64,000 nucleotides of DNA, from the NCBI GenBank assembly GCA_003260075.1, contig QLIY01000372.1, positions 62,001 through 126,000 of the forward strand, read 5' to 3'. This document shows positions 32,152-45,630 of the stretch, in pieces. The notes under the pieces are model-generated. The model was given only the letters and a program-made list of their open reading frames with translations, was not told where the DNA came from and did no database searches. The position numbers and the translations under genes are program-made. The stretch comes from Phallusia mammillata. Taxonomy: Eukaryota; Chordata; Ascidiacea; Phlebobranchia; Ascidiidae. The first letter of the stretch is position 1; the number at the start of each line of letters is the position of its first letter.

Positions 32152-32200
32152 GCAGTCCGGCTTTTCGCGATGTTTGTACTTCGCCAAAAAGCCGGACTGC
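32152..32200. repeat. Hairpin 250 bp upstream of the DUOX start
   Basis: GCAGTCCGGCTTTT at 32152-32165 is the exact reverse complement of AAAAGCCGGACTGC at 32187-32200, and the inner bases TCGCGA/TCGCC extend the pairing imperfectly. It may be a small foldback element or an upstream regulatory or UTR hairpin. Confidence 0.6.
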
Positions 32201-32452
32201 GTTAAATCAACGGCGCAACTGTGTTGGTGACACATATAAACCTCCGCTGTTTCAAATTCTGCACAAAGAAAAAAGTCAGGCGACGACTCTATCGTGGAAT
32301 AAAAGCAGCTTGCCGCTTTGGCGTTACGACACACACGTTTAGTTAACTAGATTTGTTCTGCAACAGGTGGTGCAGGCCGTTACCACAGACCAAATTGGTT
32401 CAATCGTGAATGAGCGGAAATTTTAGAGATATTTCATTTTAAGGTTTTAAAT

Positions 32453-35400
32453 ATGATAAAATATAAAATGAACAAGTTGTCAGAAGTTTTACTGCTCATA
32501 GCAGTTTTGACTGGTAAGATTTGAGTTTTTTTGTTTTCTGTTCTAATTGAGCTATTTCAAGACATGCAGGTTTTGTTAGGTATCTTGTTGTGTTGTTTGA
32601 TTGTCTTATGCAAATAAAGCGGACTAAAGGTGATTATTTTACTCAATTTACCACGCCGTATTTGGATTCATCTTTTCTTGAGCTAATTCGTAGATATTAA
32701 AGCATAAACGTTTACAAATGATTCATTTGGTTGCTGGGTGAATTTTTTTTAGATCCTTTTGTCGCATCGCGTTGAATGTGAGACTTTATTTGTCATGCCA
32801 CACAGTTTGGCGCCGGGTTATATTGTGTGACTTAAACTCAATATGACGATGATAGTGAACCAAATGTTTGTACAGGTCATTTGCCTGCATATAGCAATTT
32901 TTGTCAGAAGTCATTTTCTATATCGTGTAAAAGTTACCTTAACAACTCCCTAAATTATTGTACACTGACTTTGTTGAAATTCTCCGTAAACTGTATGCGA
33001 TGAAAATTCCAAGTCAACACTTGCGATTTTTTACGTTTCGACGTACTGTTGTCACCCGGAAATAACTTCGATATTTGAAACCGTTCATTGTACCATTAGC
33101 CTACTGTTTCAAAAGCTTATGTTGCGTTTTACATGTTTGTAGTTGGACTAAAGTTGAACTTTGCTATTGGCCCCGTTACCCATATCTAAGCGACGGTTTT
33201 TAGGAGAAGGTCCCTGCAACTGTCGATTTTGTCTAGTCTTGGATTTCCCGGTGATGATTTGGCCCCATTTGACGTCATGGTCACAGGGGCCTTTTGTAAA
33301 GTTGGTTATTTTGGCCGTAGGGTTTGGGATTTGTCACGGGCCAAAATTTTTAAATCTTTTGTTGGACTTTGTTGTTACGGAATAAAAATATTACAGACAA
33401 GATTTATATTGAGATGTTGCTATCTATTATGAATATAACGAATTAATGCCGTTAAATAAAGTTTCAGTGTTTTAAAATTTGCGCGGATGGATACATGACA
33501 CTTGAAAGATGTTTGTATGGTCTTGGAAATTAAAAAAAATCTTCTTATTTGTAGGTGTTTGTGGAAAAGAGTTTCCCCCATACAATGGGTGGTTCAACAA
33601 CAGGGGAAATCCCGCCTCAGGAACGCCAGGTAGGTCACTAAAAACACGCAGTCTCAGAAGAAACTGAGACAACCGATTATTGGGCACATTTACTGACACA
33701 ATAAAAGCCGTGTAACGTACTTTACCACGGTTAAAGCCAAGCCGTTTTACGTGACCTCCAAAACGTATCTTAACGCATGAACACCTCGCAGTCGCAAAAA
33801 CGGCTAAAATAGCCCAAAACATGTCTCTATAACGGCTGTTTGTCCTGTTTCGTGACGCACATAAAGCAAAGCTTAAAAGTACCATTCTTCTATTGGGACG
33901 TCCATCGTCATGCAACCCAAGTCGCGATTTAAAGACTAAAAGGGGATATTTTTCACCCGCCTGAAAGGTAAATTGATCCCTTCGAGTACCGTTTAACCTC
34001 TCTCCCTAAGAGCTGAAAATCTCGAAAATAAAAAGGGGCAGAGGCAACTGTAATCATTACGGTTCATTGCAAAATTGTCCATACCTGTTATACAGCGAAA
34101 CAAGTATATTTTTGTCTAGCATAAAGATATCAAGGAAACTATACTTAGTGATGTCCTTAATTTAGCAATACCAAGAAACATTTGACATTTGTGTCTTGGA
34201 TGAAGCACAATGGCTTTTGCAATGTTAACAAAAGTTGCTTTACTGTTTGGAATCCAATGTTTTATAAGTATTTTTGCAATCCCTAAGTTGTAATTGTACT
34301 GCATGCTCACCAAGTAGTTAAACTGGCACCTCTCGAGGCGTATGTTTGCATAGTCACCAGTTTTCTCACCATTTCGTGGAAAAAATATGCCATGCACCAC
34401 GGCACACTACATTTGCGTCAAGCTCCTGCTTCCATCACAGATTCAGAATTAACCAGACGACTTCCCGCCCATTATGTCGATGGCGTCTTCGCACCGTCTG
34501 GGCCGAATCGTCCGAATCCCCGAACAATCAGCACAGAGATATTTTCTGGTGGCCAAGGATTATCGTCGCTAAACAACAAGACAGCTTTATTTGTGTTTTT
34601 CGGTAAGATACAACCGTTTCAGCAGAAACTAAACTCATTTTGTCACGGTTTTAACATAATACTCCGTTTTTTCGTCCTCCTAGTTCAAGTTCTTATGAAA
34701 ATCAGCTTATGTATAGCAAGCTTGTGGTATATCGGCACGTTATAACAGTGAATGAATCACAACAATTCCAAGAATATCTGCTCGTGGGCAAATCAGCATA
34801 ACGAAGATTAATATATACGTGAAAACACAAAGATTATTACTTAATGTTGTTTAATATCACACAATCCGTACATAAAAATGACAAAACAATGTTTTTGTCA
34901 ACTATTCTAGATTTACTTTTTTGCCAACCACTGGCATGTTTGTTTATAACAATTATTATTTTACAGTGTTAAGTTGCATTTTTCAACAGGAAGTCAAGTG
35001 ATGCACGAAATAACGGACGAAGGGCGACCCGGTTGCCCACCTGAATACTTTAACGTTGACGTGCCTTCTGGTGACCCGACGTTTGACTCAACGTTGCAAC
35101 TACCATATTTAAGGTCGAGATACAACCAGAGGGATAGTGGCTTCTCGCCAAACCACCCCAGAGACCAACTTAACGCAGTGACTTCGTTCCTTGACGGCAG
35201 CAGCATATACGGAAGCAGTAGAACTTGGTCAGACAAGCTTCGTTTGCACAAAAGTTCTTGTCCAACACGCACAGCAGCGTCTAATTTATTTTCGAGTCAG
35301 GTAGGAATTTTTTTTTGAGTTTTCAAACACCTATTTTCAAGTCTATTTAAATTCAAAATGTATTTATAGCACCGAGTAGGGTCTTGCACTTTCAACTATG

Positions 35401-38400
35401 CAGTTGATACCATAATAGTATTACCATTTACTTTTCAACAGGGCATGTACTAAATTAATTTATTGCATCAATACTCAGAGCAACCCAACAGACTGTCGTG
35501 GAGAACTTGCTTCTTATAATGACACTGGAAATTTTCCAACGCTCAACACAATCGGCTTGCCATTATACAACCCGGTTACATCAAGAGATTACCAGCTGAA
35601 GTCGGCTTCACGATTTTACCGTCAGTTCCAAACGTTATTCAACCCTCAACTATCAGTAACTGTACAATTATGCTTTACATTAGTTTCATGGTCCTTTGTT
35701 GTGTGTTACGTCACATACACTTTAACAATATGTCTCGAATGTTTTATTGCCACAGGTTTTCTTTTTAACAGGCGAATGCTTTCCTTTCCTCAGCTTGCTT
35801 ATGTATTTATTTTTGTTTTGAAGGAATTGGAAGTCGCATTGCTCACGAAAATCCGTTTCATCTAAGCTTAAGCATTATGTGGTTTCGTCACCACAATTAT
35901 CTAGCCAGGACCGTAAGAGATCAGAATGCAAGCTTATCTGATCAAGACGTTTTTGAAGAAGCAAGAATACAAAACATAGCAACCTTTCAGGTGATGAAAA
36001 CGATAAAAAATATTCAACTCTGTTGCTCCAACACCAGCAGTGTAATTCATTTAAAATTAGCGTATGGAAGTTAAAGCGTGATACAGTAAATAATTGTTAA
36101 AATTAACTTTCCAGAATGTCATTTTGTACGAATGGCTACCAACTTTTCTGGGAAACTGTCACGCTTCGCTCCCAGGTCTCACCACAGCGGTTCCCACGTA
36201 TACAGGTTACTGGCTTGTTCCTTTTGTTTATGTATATTTTAGTAATGAGAAATTATAGGCCTCCGCCCAAATGTAGGCCGCGACGTGACGTCTACGTAGG
36301 ATAAAAGCTCTCAATACACATTTTGCGTTCACGCTTAGAAACGTAAAGATTGCTTTATTTGACATAACAAAGGCCCAAACAAAAAAAATTTTGTAACAAA
36401 TGATTGTGATGTGCAAAAGTTTACAAACACTTCAAGTATCTTATCACCTAAATCTATTTGAATAAAGTTAGTATTAGGGTTGTAATAGATTTAAATAGGT
36501 ATAGATAAAGGCGCTGCGTCGAACAAGAATGATTATGATCAGTTTTAGAAAATAACTGATATTTCACATGTCTGTCTTAAATTGAGTTGGTTTTGGTTGG
36601 CGCCAACGCCTTTCTTGGTGCATGTTGCAAAGAACGTTTCAACTAAAATCGCATTGATAGTGCCATGGCTATTATTTGTTAGCTTAAACTTGTGGTTAAA
36701 GGTTTAATGCGGGCCTCCAAGTATGACCGAAAATATTTTTTTGGCTGCAGTAACAATTTTTTGGCTCTTTATATCCTAATTAAATTGACTATTTCACATA
36801 CTATTTGTCTATATTGAGGTTTTCACACGATTACGGAATCTTGGTTACTGTATTCGACCTGTTTAAAGCCGAAATTAGTACCGAATTCCAACACGAGATT
36901 TTTATTTACATTTGTTAGGAGGGCCACATGCATTTGGGTGGCCACGGTCCACGAAAGGTTGAAAACCACTGGGCTGGACCATATTGTTAAATAAAGTGAA
37001 TTTTACACAGTTTATTGTGTTTTGGAATCGTGGTAGAGTCACTTTGCATGGTGGTTCTCGGAAAAAATAAAAGATAAAGTGGTCTTTGGGTTAAAACTAA
37101 GTCACTTTTTGGTCCTGTTACTGTTTTTTACTGTTGGACAAAATACGCGCCACATTGCGGTAAAATATAGAAACAATATGATAAACATTATCATATTGTT
37201 TGTATATTTTACCGCAATGTGGCGCTTATTTTGTCCAACAGTAAATCTCTGCTAACCAGGTGCTTGTTTTAGGATATAAGCCTGGAACATCAGTGGGAGT
37301 CTCAGATATATTCCAGGGGGCTGCAATGCACTATCTTACCACTCTCACTCCTCCTGGAGTTTACAGACGCAACAAGTTTAGTGGGTACGTAAAGTTATGC
37401 ATCACTAACGGTCTAATATGCTGACCTTAAACGAGACCATGGGCTGCATGAAGCGCTGGATCGTAAAACTGCAAGATGCAACGCATTTTTAACTTCACAA
37501 GTCAAGCGTTTTTTTTTTGCTATGAAGTTCGTTTCCTAAAATAACATTTGATTTGTTGCTTTACAGTGGGTGCGTATTTCGACGAACCACCGCCGTGACT
37601 GGCAGTTCTGGCCAAAAAGCACTGAGAACATGCAACACTAACTGGAATTCTGATGTGGGTATTATTATCTTGCTTTACATGATAATTTTCCAAGGAAAAA
37701 AACAACTCATTAGTAGCATGTTTAAAATTTTTATTAACGCATATTTAAAATTGAACATGCGTGACTAAATTCCACCTACAAAGCAATTAAGATTAATCCT
37801 CAATCATGCCAGGTAAATCATTTTGTGTTATGTCACTGACAAAGCAACAACAAACAAACTATTAGTTTTGGACTTCCCGGCGGAATTTATGTTTAGTGCC
37901 CTAACATTCTACAACATACATCGATTTATTTTGAATTAATATCCCATTGAATATGTGAGACAACTTGTCGACAACAAATTTGATGAAAAATCTTGCAATA
38001 AATCAATGATTATTACCTGATAATGTACATTTCAGGAGGCACTCAGGGATACAAACATCGACGAAATATTGATGGGCATGTCAAGTCAAATTGCAGAACG
38101 CGAAGATCATGTGGTATCAGCTGACTTGCGCAACCACTATTACGGAACGCTGGAATTTTCCCGACAAGATCTGCTTGCAAACATTCTACAGGTAATCTTC
38201 CTGCAAGTGGGAGACCAGAGAAAAATTCCAAATTCTAAAAACAGAAATAGGGGTTTAAAATATATTTGACTGAACACGCAAAATTTGTTCAGATTTTCCT
38301 TCTTTCAGCAGAATACAGTATCTGGGCTTTTCCCAACACCTGTGTGTTTGCATAGGGCAACTTTGAAACAGCTGAAAATAGCAATGGTTGTGGTTTGTGT

Positions 38401-41400
38401 TGTCTGCAGAAAGGGCGCGATCATGGTTTACCGGACTACAATGCCGCAAGGTCGGAACTTGGACTTCCACCGAAAGCCGGGTTTGCTGACATCAACTCAC
38501 AAGTTGCATCGGTATTGTTGATTGTGTTTTGCATTTTACGTTCGCAATAATGCCCCCACAAGTTTGGGTTGTAAAGTGACTGTAGTGTACATCTTCTCCC
38601 ATCATTTTTACTATATCCGATTTGTTAAGATTGGACTGACATTGTTTGTTTCGTCCTCTCATTTTGTCCCGTAATACTTTGGTTGTAAGATGGCATTCTT
38701 ATGAACATTTATGTCTGTCTTAGTAGGGCGATGCTTTGTATTGTATTTTACGAGTTATTGTTACAATGTCATATATATAATAATTACGAAATGCAGCTGT
38801 TCAAATATGACATTACAAAAAAGTTAAGCCCCCTTAGAGTTTGTTTTGGGAACTTCTAATGTGTCTATCACATTTTTATTTGCATTTACACCTTAGTTAA
38901 TCACCACAATTTAATTTACTACGGTTAGAATCTGTCAAGAATTTCCGATGGGCGCCTCGAAAACATCGACATTTTCACCGGTGGTATGTTGGAAAGCAAT
39001 GCAGGCGATCCAGGTCAGCTGTTCTGCTCAGTCGTTCGTGACCAGTTTCTGCGCTTACGAGATGGCGATCGGTTCTGGTTCGAAAACACAAGGCAAAAGT
39101 AAGACGACACTTTGGTTTCTGCTAAGTGAATATTTTGTTCTGGGGTTTCCCTCACTTACATATCAAAGAGGTCCGTTAATAGCATTTAGTTTCGTTATTT
39201 TTTCACCTTCGCCGTATGTTGTTGTTAGTATTGTTTGGCACTGTTTTCCTTTTCTCAACATTCAATGGTAAAACTACCTCTGGAAAGTTTTTCCAATACA
39301 ATATTGGGCAATGGAAAACAATAATATGTGTGGAAAACACGGACAGGGACAAGTTTGGAAAACCACCACTTTCGTTTGTATTGTTAGAGCGAGTGTTTTC
39401 ATAATTAACCACTTTCTACATTTTAGTCACGTACCCAACGTCACCGCCATCAAAGCAACAAAAATACGTGATGTCATTCTGCGTACCAATCCCAACTTGA
39501 ACGCAAGCGTTGACATACAAGACCATCCTTTTCTATGGAACCCAGCAAGTAATACTTTTTTACATTTATTTTGTTTGAAACATGGAAATCAAATGGTGTC
39601 TACTCAAGTGGTTTCGAAATCAAATTAATGGACCCAGTTTTGCAATATGTTAGCTGTCGCCACCGTTAACTGTACATGCGGTTATCTTGAAAACATACTT
39701 GAGGGATCGTAATCGCTATTTATATGATCGCACCCTCGTCTCATGACTTCTGTGGTTAACAGTCAAGCTGTAGTCGTTTGATTTCGTCGCAAGCGTTTCA
39801 CAATTGTTCACGTTTCAGGTGACACCAAGCTCTTCTGCCAACAGCCTGGGCAGCTAACTGGCAATGACATGGAACCGTGTACCCCGCTACGCAGACATGA
39901 CAATTTCTCCGACAGTCAAGTTTCGTATGCTCTTACCTTCGCCTTGATTGGACTGTTTGCGTTGCGTAAGTTACAGACAAGATAAAGTCCGAGACTATAT
40001 TTGATACTTTTCTTGGTGTGTAGTTGCTTAGTGGTTGATGTTATTGATTCATAAACAATATATATATGCCCGAAATTGGATGTAAAAGCACCAAAATGCA
40101 AAATTTTTGACTTAATATGCACAAAAACGAACCAACTTTTTCCACTGTTCAACCGCACAGGCAAACAGTTATTTTTAGCTTTTTTACTATGCTTTGGTGC
40201 AAGGATGACTTAGCTATTATGGAAAGTGAAAACGTGCTGAAGGGTGGCAAGTAAAGGCGTATTCCGGCCATACCTCGATGGAGGCAATACGATTGTAGGA
40301 ACTCCAAAATCGTATTTCCCTTTCCCAGTGAATTTATCATTCAATGGATTACAAACGTATTTTTGCAGTTACGATTCTTTTGATGCGACGACTTGGCGTG
40401 AGAAAACGTCAGGATTTCGAACGTCAGAAAAAAAGGATTTTGTCTAAACGTAGAAGCAATAGTGCACGCCGTGGTGACAGTGATACACTCACAACAGAGA
40501 TACTCGGCCAAAACGAAAGCCAACAAATCAGTGTACGTTGCTCCACTTTAGCTGTTCATGCCATAACCTTTTAGCTGACAAAGGACGTGTAAAATTTTTG
40601 ACAATTTTCCCGTCAATTTCGCTGGTTACTGACCGTAAAGCACTTACCCATTTCCCCAAACACGGTTGATGGCTGCTTGTCCAGCTTTCATTTTTGCCTT
40701 TTAAACACCAATTTCTAATGTATAATTGGAGTCATTATTCTTGTGGGAATTTAGACTACGGTATATTCTAAAGTGTAATGATTCCTGTATACAAATTTCC
40801 GAATAGCCCGGTAAGTAAAACACAACGATAGTTTATTTATATTATAGTATAGTAACAACGTTAAATAAAATTTCTAATTAACGTTTGTTGTTCATGGTTT
40901 CAGATTCATTTTGGTCCTGGAGCAGTTATTCACACAAAAGCGGCAAACTCGGGCAAAAAGCTGCGCAAAATTCAACTGAGCGATAACATGAGAGTTGTGA
41001 GGAGCAACACTGGAGAGCGAAAGACGGTGTTTATTCGGGCCAAAGAAGACACCTATGACTTGGTAACTAGTATTGTATTCGCAAAATCAAACACCTGTAG
41101 CATGCGGTTGATATGCCTTTTCCCATTTCCTGGTACACTTGGTCGGTAACGCCTTCGACGTTAGCGAATACAAAGAGAAACGTACTTGGTGTATTGTTTC
41201 ACAATCTTGCGTCCCACTCTAATATCCTAAAAACGGTTCTTTTGTCAGACTATTATAATTTACCTTTTCTCAATTAACGTGGTTTAAAGAAGCTACCAAA
41301 ACATAACCTCAATAAAAGAGAAAAACGAAATAGACAAAACACAGTTCAGGTATTTTGTCCCATTACCCCCTACACGACCCCATTGTCCTTTTATGTGGCG

Positions 41401-44400
41401 TATATATTTCATTGATTGTAAGGCCAAAAGTCTGGTCGTCAAAATTTCTCTGTTTAAATAGGCACAACCAGGCCTTGAGCATGAATGGTTTGTGTATAAG
41501 AAGTGTTTGAAAATTGTTCCTTTTTTATCACCTTGTTTTAAACTTAGACTGGTGAAACTCCGGGCTGCTTAAAAGTAATAACTAGTAAGTTTTACCCCTT
41601 TTATTAGGTATTGTCGTTTTCTGATGAAGAGAATCGTGAAATATTTCTCCAAAAGTTTTCGGATTACCTTAAGTCTGAGAATATTCCATGGGAAGCTGAT
41701 AGTTTTCCAGAACATCAACTTATGCATCAGGCAAAAACCAAACACGCTAGGGATGTGGTGTTGAAGGAATTTTTTCGAACAGCTTTGGCCCAGGTCTGAA
41801 CCACTTGTTACTTTACCACACTGCTTTAAAGTTGATATTATAAATGCAGTCCCACGCACTGTCGTTCAACATAATTGCTTCAAGAGTTCAAAAAGACTTT
41901 ATTATAATTTGATTTGTTTAGGAATGAGGCATTGGTGCTTTAATTTAGGTTGCTCTATGATTAACCTTATGTTATGTTTCACAATTGTAAACAAAATTGA
42001 TACATAAGGGTGAAATATAGAGAAGTTGTTGTGCTTTATGATTTCCATTCAACTGTTCGCAGGCACAAAGTTACACTCCATACATTTTTTATACTCCAGG
42101 CTCTAAAAATCGACACCGACGACACCAGCTACACCACGGACGCCGAATCATCCAAAATGTTGCATGTAGCCCTTAGCAAGCAAGAATTCGCCGAATATCT
42201 TAAGTTGAAGCCAGAAAGTTTGTTCGTACAGCAAATGTTTCAAGTCGCTGACGTCAATGATGATGGAGAAGTTTCGTTTCGGGAATTTCTCGATATTATG
42301 GTTCTGTTTACCAAAGGTAAGCTATCTTATCATTCATCACTTGTAATTTTAGGCTGGGTCTGATAGAATGGTCAATATGGAATAATTGTGAAAATCATCT
42401 GTATTCACTAGCGTTGTTAAAGTAGCCCATAAATTTTGTTACACAACCTACTTTTTTCGTATTATTTTTGTACCAGTATGGATTTTTGGCACTGCCTTAA
42501 AGTTTAAGACGCTACTTTTTAAATCTTGTTTATTTCTCCACACACATTTTGTTATAACTTACATGTTGGTGACCACAAGCGTTGGTTTTTACTGCTGCAG
42601 GTTGTGCCCTTCTACTTGAAGCATAATAACATGTTACTACTAAATATAAATCAGACATTAAAGCAATGCAACTGTGGTAACGCGAAAAGACTACAATATT
42701 AAGACATGAACTTTCTTTGGTCCCAGTACATGAACTATATTTCATGCAGCGTTAGACACCGACAGATTTCTGAGAACACACCGATATTTCCAAGAAAACG
42801 TTAAACAACAATTTTTTTGAAAAAATAGGGTCTGCGAGGGACAAGGCTAAACTGTTGTTCAACATGTACGACTTGAATCGATCAGGCTCACTAAGCATCG
42901 ACGAATTTAAGGTCATGCTTCGGTAAGTTCCGCAAACTACCGAATTATTGCATGCGTACGTCCTTGATGCTGAACGTATTGTATTATATCCAGATCCATG
43001 ATGGAAATGTCCAATACGACGGCTGATTCGAGGAACGTAGATGAACTTGTGAACGGCATGATTTCGCGTTATGGAACAAAGGAAGAACTGACGCTGGATG
43101 ATTTCCAGTTTATGATGAATGATTATAACGCCGAACTAAGCGAAGCATCAATTTCCGGGCCTGGTTCGTTTCGATTTTGACGTTATTCATTATATGTTTC
43201 GATGATAAAGTTTCAACACTGATTTCCTCATGTTATGATGTAGAGTAAATTATTACTGTCGATGTATAACCAAACGCGACAATCAATTCAACTCGTATCA
43301 TATTTAACAGCTGGAGTTAAAATTGATCATCCGATTCAAAGACTCACCAATGGAACAAAACTGTCCCGTGCAAAAGCCTCTGCATCCATATACGGCCAGT
43401 ATGTTTTAAATTGATACTTAACCAGAAAAAAAATCAAGTCAATAATCGATAAGTAAGCTGCAGACAGCAGTGGCACACTGTTTCCACCATATGGTTTCAT
43501 CGGTGTAGCTGGTGACAAGACGTAAGCCGTGTTGGCTACTGTAGCCATCCAACGCCACTCCAGTTTGTTGGTAATAACAGGCTGAAAGCCTGGCCTAACC
43601 AATTCTGTTCGATGCCATGCTTACCCAGTTATAGCCTTCAGTAGTTGTTAGGTAAACAAAAAGAAAAAGAAAACATTCCGAAAATATAGGCTAGCGTTTA
43701 TCTAAGTTCAGTTCGTATTTGCTGATATTAAATATACTTCTACAAAATTGAACTAACCTCACTGACTGTAATTGCCAATAATTAAACCCTTTTTTAGTTT
43801 AATATATATTGGTTACAATTTCCCGTTTCTGGCTAGTCCAATATTAAAGAACTTTTACGTCTTTTAAAAAGTGTATGGTGTAAAAGCATATACTTAAAGT
43901 GTATGGTGTTCTAAGTATATGTTCCCCATTAATTAAATCATTTTTTCAGTTTAAATTAGCCTATATAGAGTACACTTTCCTGATGCTGGCTTGTTGAGTA
44001 TATATAAGTTACAGATTTTTTACGTCTTTTAGATATTTCGTACAAAAACTTAACGTCAAGAGTTCTTTTGTTTCGTGCAGCCCCGGCCAGAGCCGTGTCA
44101 CAGTCAGCACACCGACCGTCCGCGTTTTTAAGCCGACAAAACCCAAGAGCAAGTTGGAAGAGAGACTGGTTGCCATTCAAAAGCTCAGTGGTTACTATAG
44201 AAACCACATCGTGTGCGTGAGCCTTTACGTCTTTCTCACACTCGGTGTCTTTGCTGAAGCTTTCTGTAAGTTTGCGATTACTTAAGTTATGGATGGAAAG
44301 TCTGTTAAAGGAGTATATTTAATAAAACGATTTTTACAAAACTTGTTTGCTTACAATAATGATTAGAATATTTCAACTTGAACATAAATTTATAATTAGA

Positions 44401-45534
44401 TTTGTTAGCCTACCACCTGTCATATGGGAATGCTTGGTGACAGACTGATTCGGTATAACGTCTTCAATGGGCCTGGTGTACGGTGATTTGATATGTCAAT
44501 TCACTGAATATACACTAAACTAATAGACTGGTTCAATAAGACCATTCTAATCGTTAACCTAATGCTAACGTGGAAATAATAACCACAAGCAGGTTTTTTT
44601 TTAGAAATAATACCTTTTGGAACATTATACACGGATCTGTTCTTAATTTTGATAAGAAAAACAACAACCTATATAGGCGTTGAAAACGACATGCTTTATT
44701 ATAAAAAAGTTTTCGCAAATGCTTATGCCCACATCAGTTACAACCATTTATTTTTATATTTTCCCCATTAATAGCATTTCTACTTAAATCTTTGACAATA
44801 AACTCCACAGATGCTGTTGCTTCAAATGACTCGTCTGGTTTAAAGAGAATCGGCGGTTACTCGATGGCAACAGCTCGGGCATCGGCGGCAGCTCTCATGT
44901 TCAACTTCTCCACCATATTGCTGACGATGAGTCGAAACACCATCACGCAACTTCGCGAGACTTTTTTGCATCGCTATATTCCATTCGATTCCGCCATTAC
45001 AATGCACAGGATAATCGCTTGGTTGGCTTGCTTTTTCACAGGTTGGTAGCAACAACCGATGTTTGAAATTTTCTTTTTACCACAGTGTTAACAGTTTAGT
45101 AGTAAACGCTATGACATTTTGCTGCGGGGTTGTTTATTCATGTGGGGCGGTACAGTGGTTCGGGTGCATTGTAAGACAAATATGTTACTATAATAACATC
45201 AGACTATTTCTACAGACTAAAAATACTATTTTTGGGTAAAGGTTTAAATTTTAGTTAGCAGTATTTGTATCGTCGTGTGCATAATTAAGCAAAGGACAAT
45301 ATTCAAAAAAATACATTTAAAATATGATTATGTTCCAGTTCTTTGTTTTGCTTGTTTTAAACCTAGAATAAATCACCTTCATGGCGACAGACCATTTTTA
45401 TTAATTACGTGGTATTGATATTTTGTTTACAATGTGCAACTTTTTTCATTTATTATGTGCTAATGAATTTTGTATTATTCATCTGCTGGAAATTTTGTTA
45501 TTGATTAGTGATTTATTTATTTATTTATTTATTT

Positions 45535-45630
<96 letters not shown>

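Larger units (their letters stand above)
30287..32452. other. Shared upstream region between divergent SRD5A and DUOX
   Basis: The two start codons are 2.17 kb apart and point away from each other. The region contains a hAT-type element (30954-31373), a hairpin (32152-32200) and otherwise AT-rich sequence. No TATA box or start site could be assigned with confidence. Confidence 0.45.

Noticed and set aside
36700-36975. hAT element ending GGTTGAAAACCACTG in DUOX intron 7
   Set aside because: The right end looks typical, but no matching left terminus or target duplication was found, so boundaries cannot be given.
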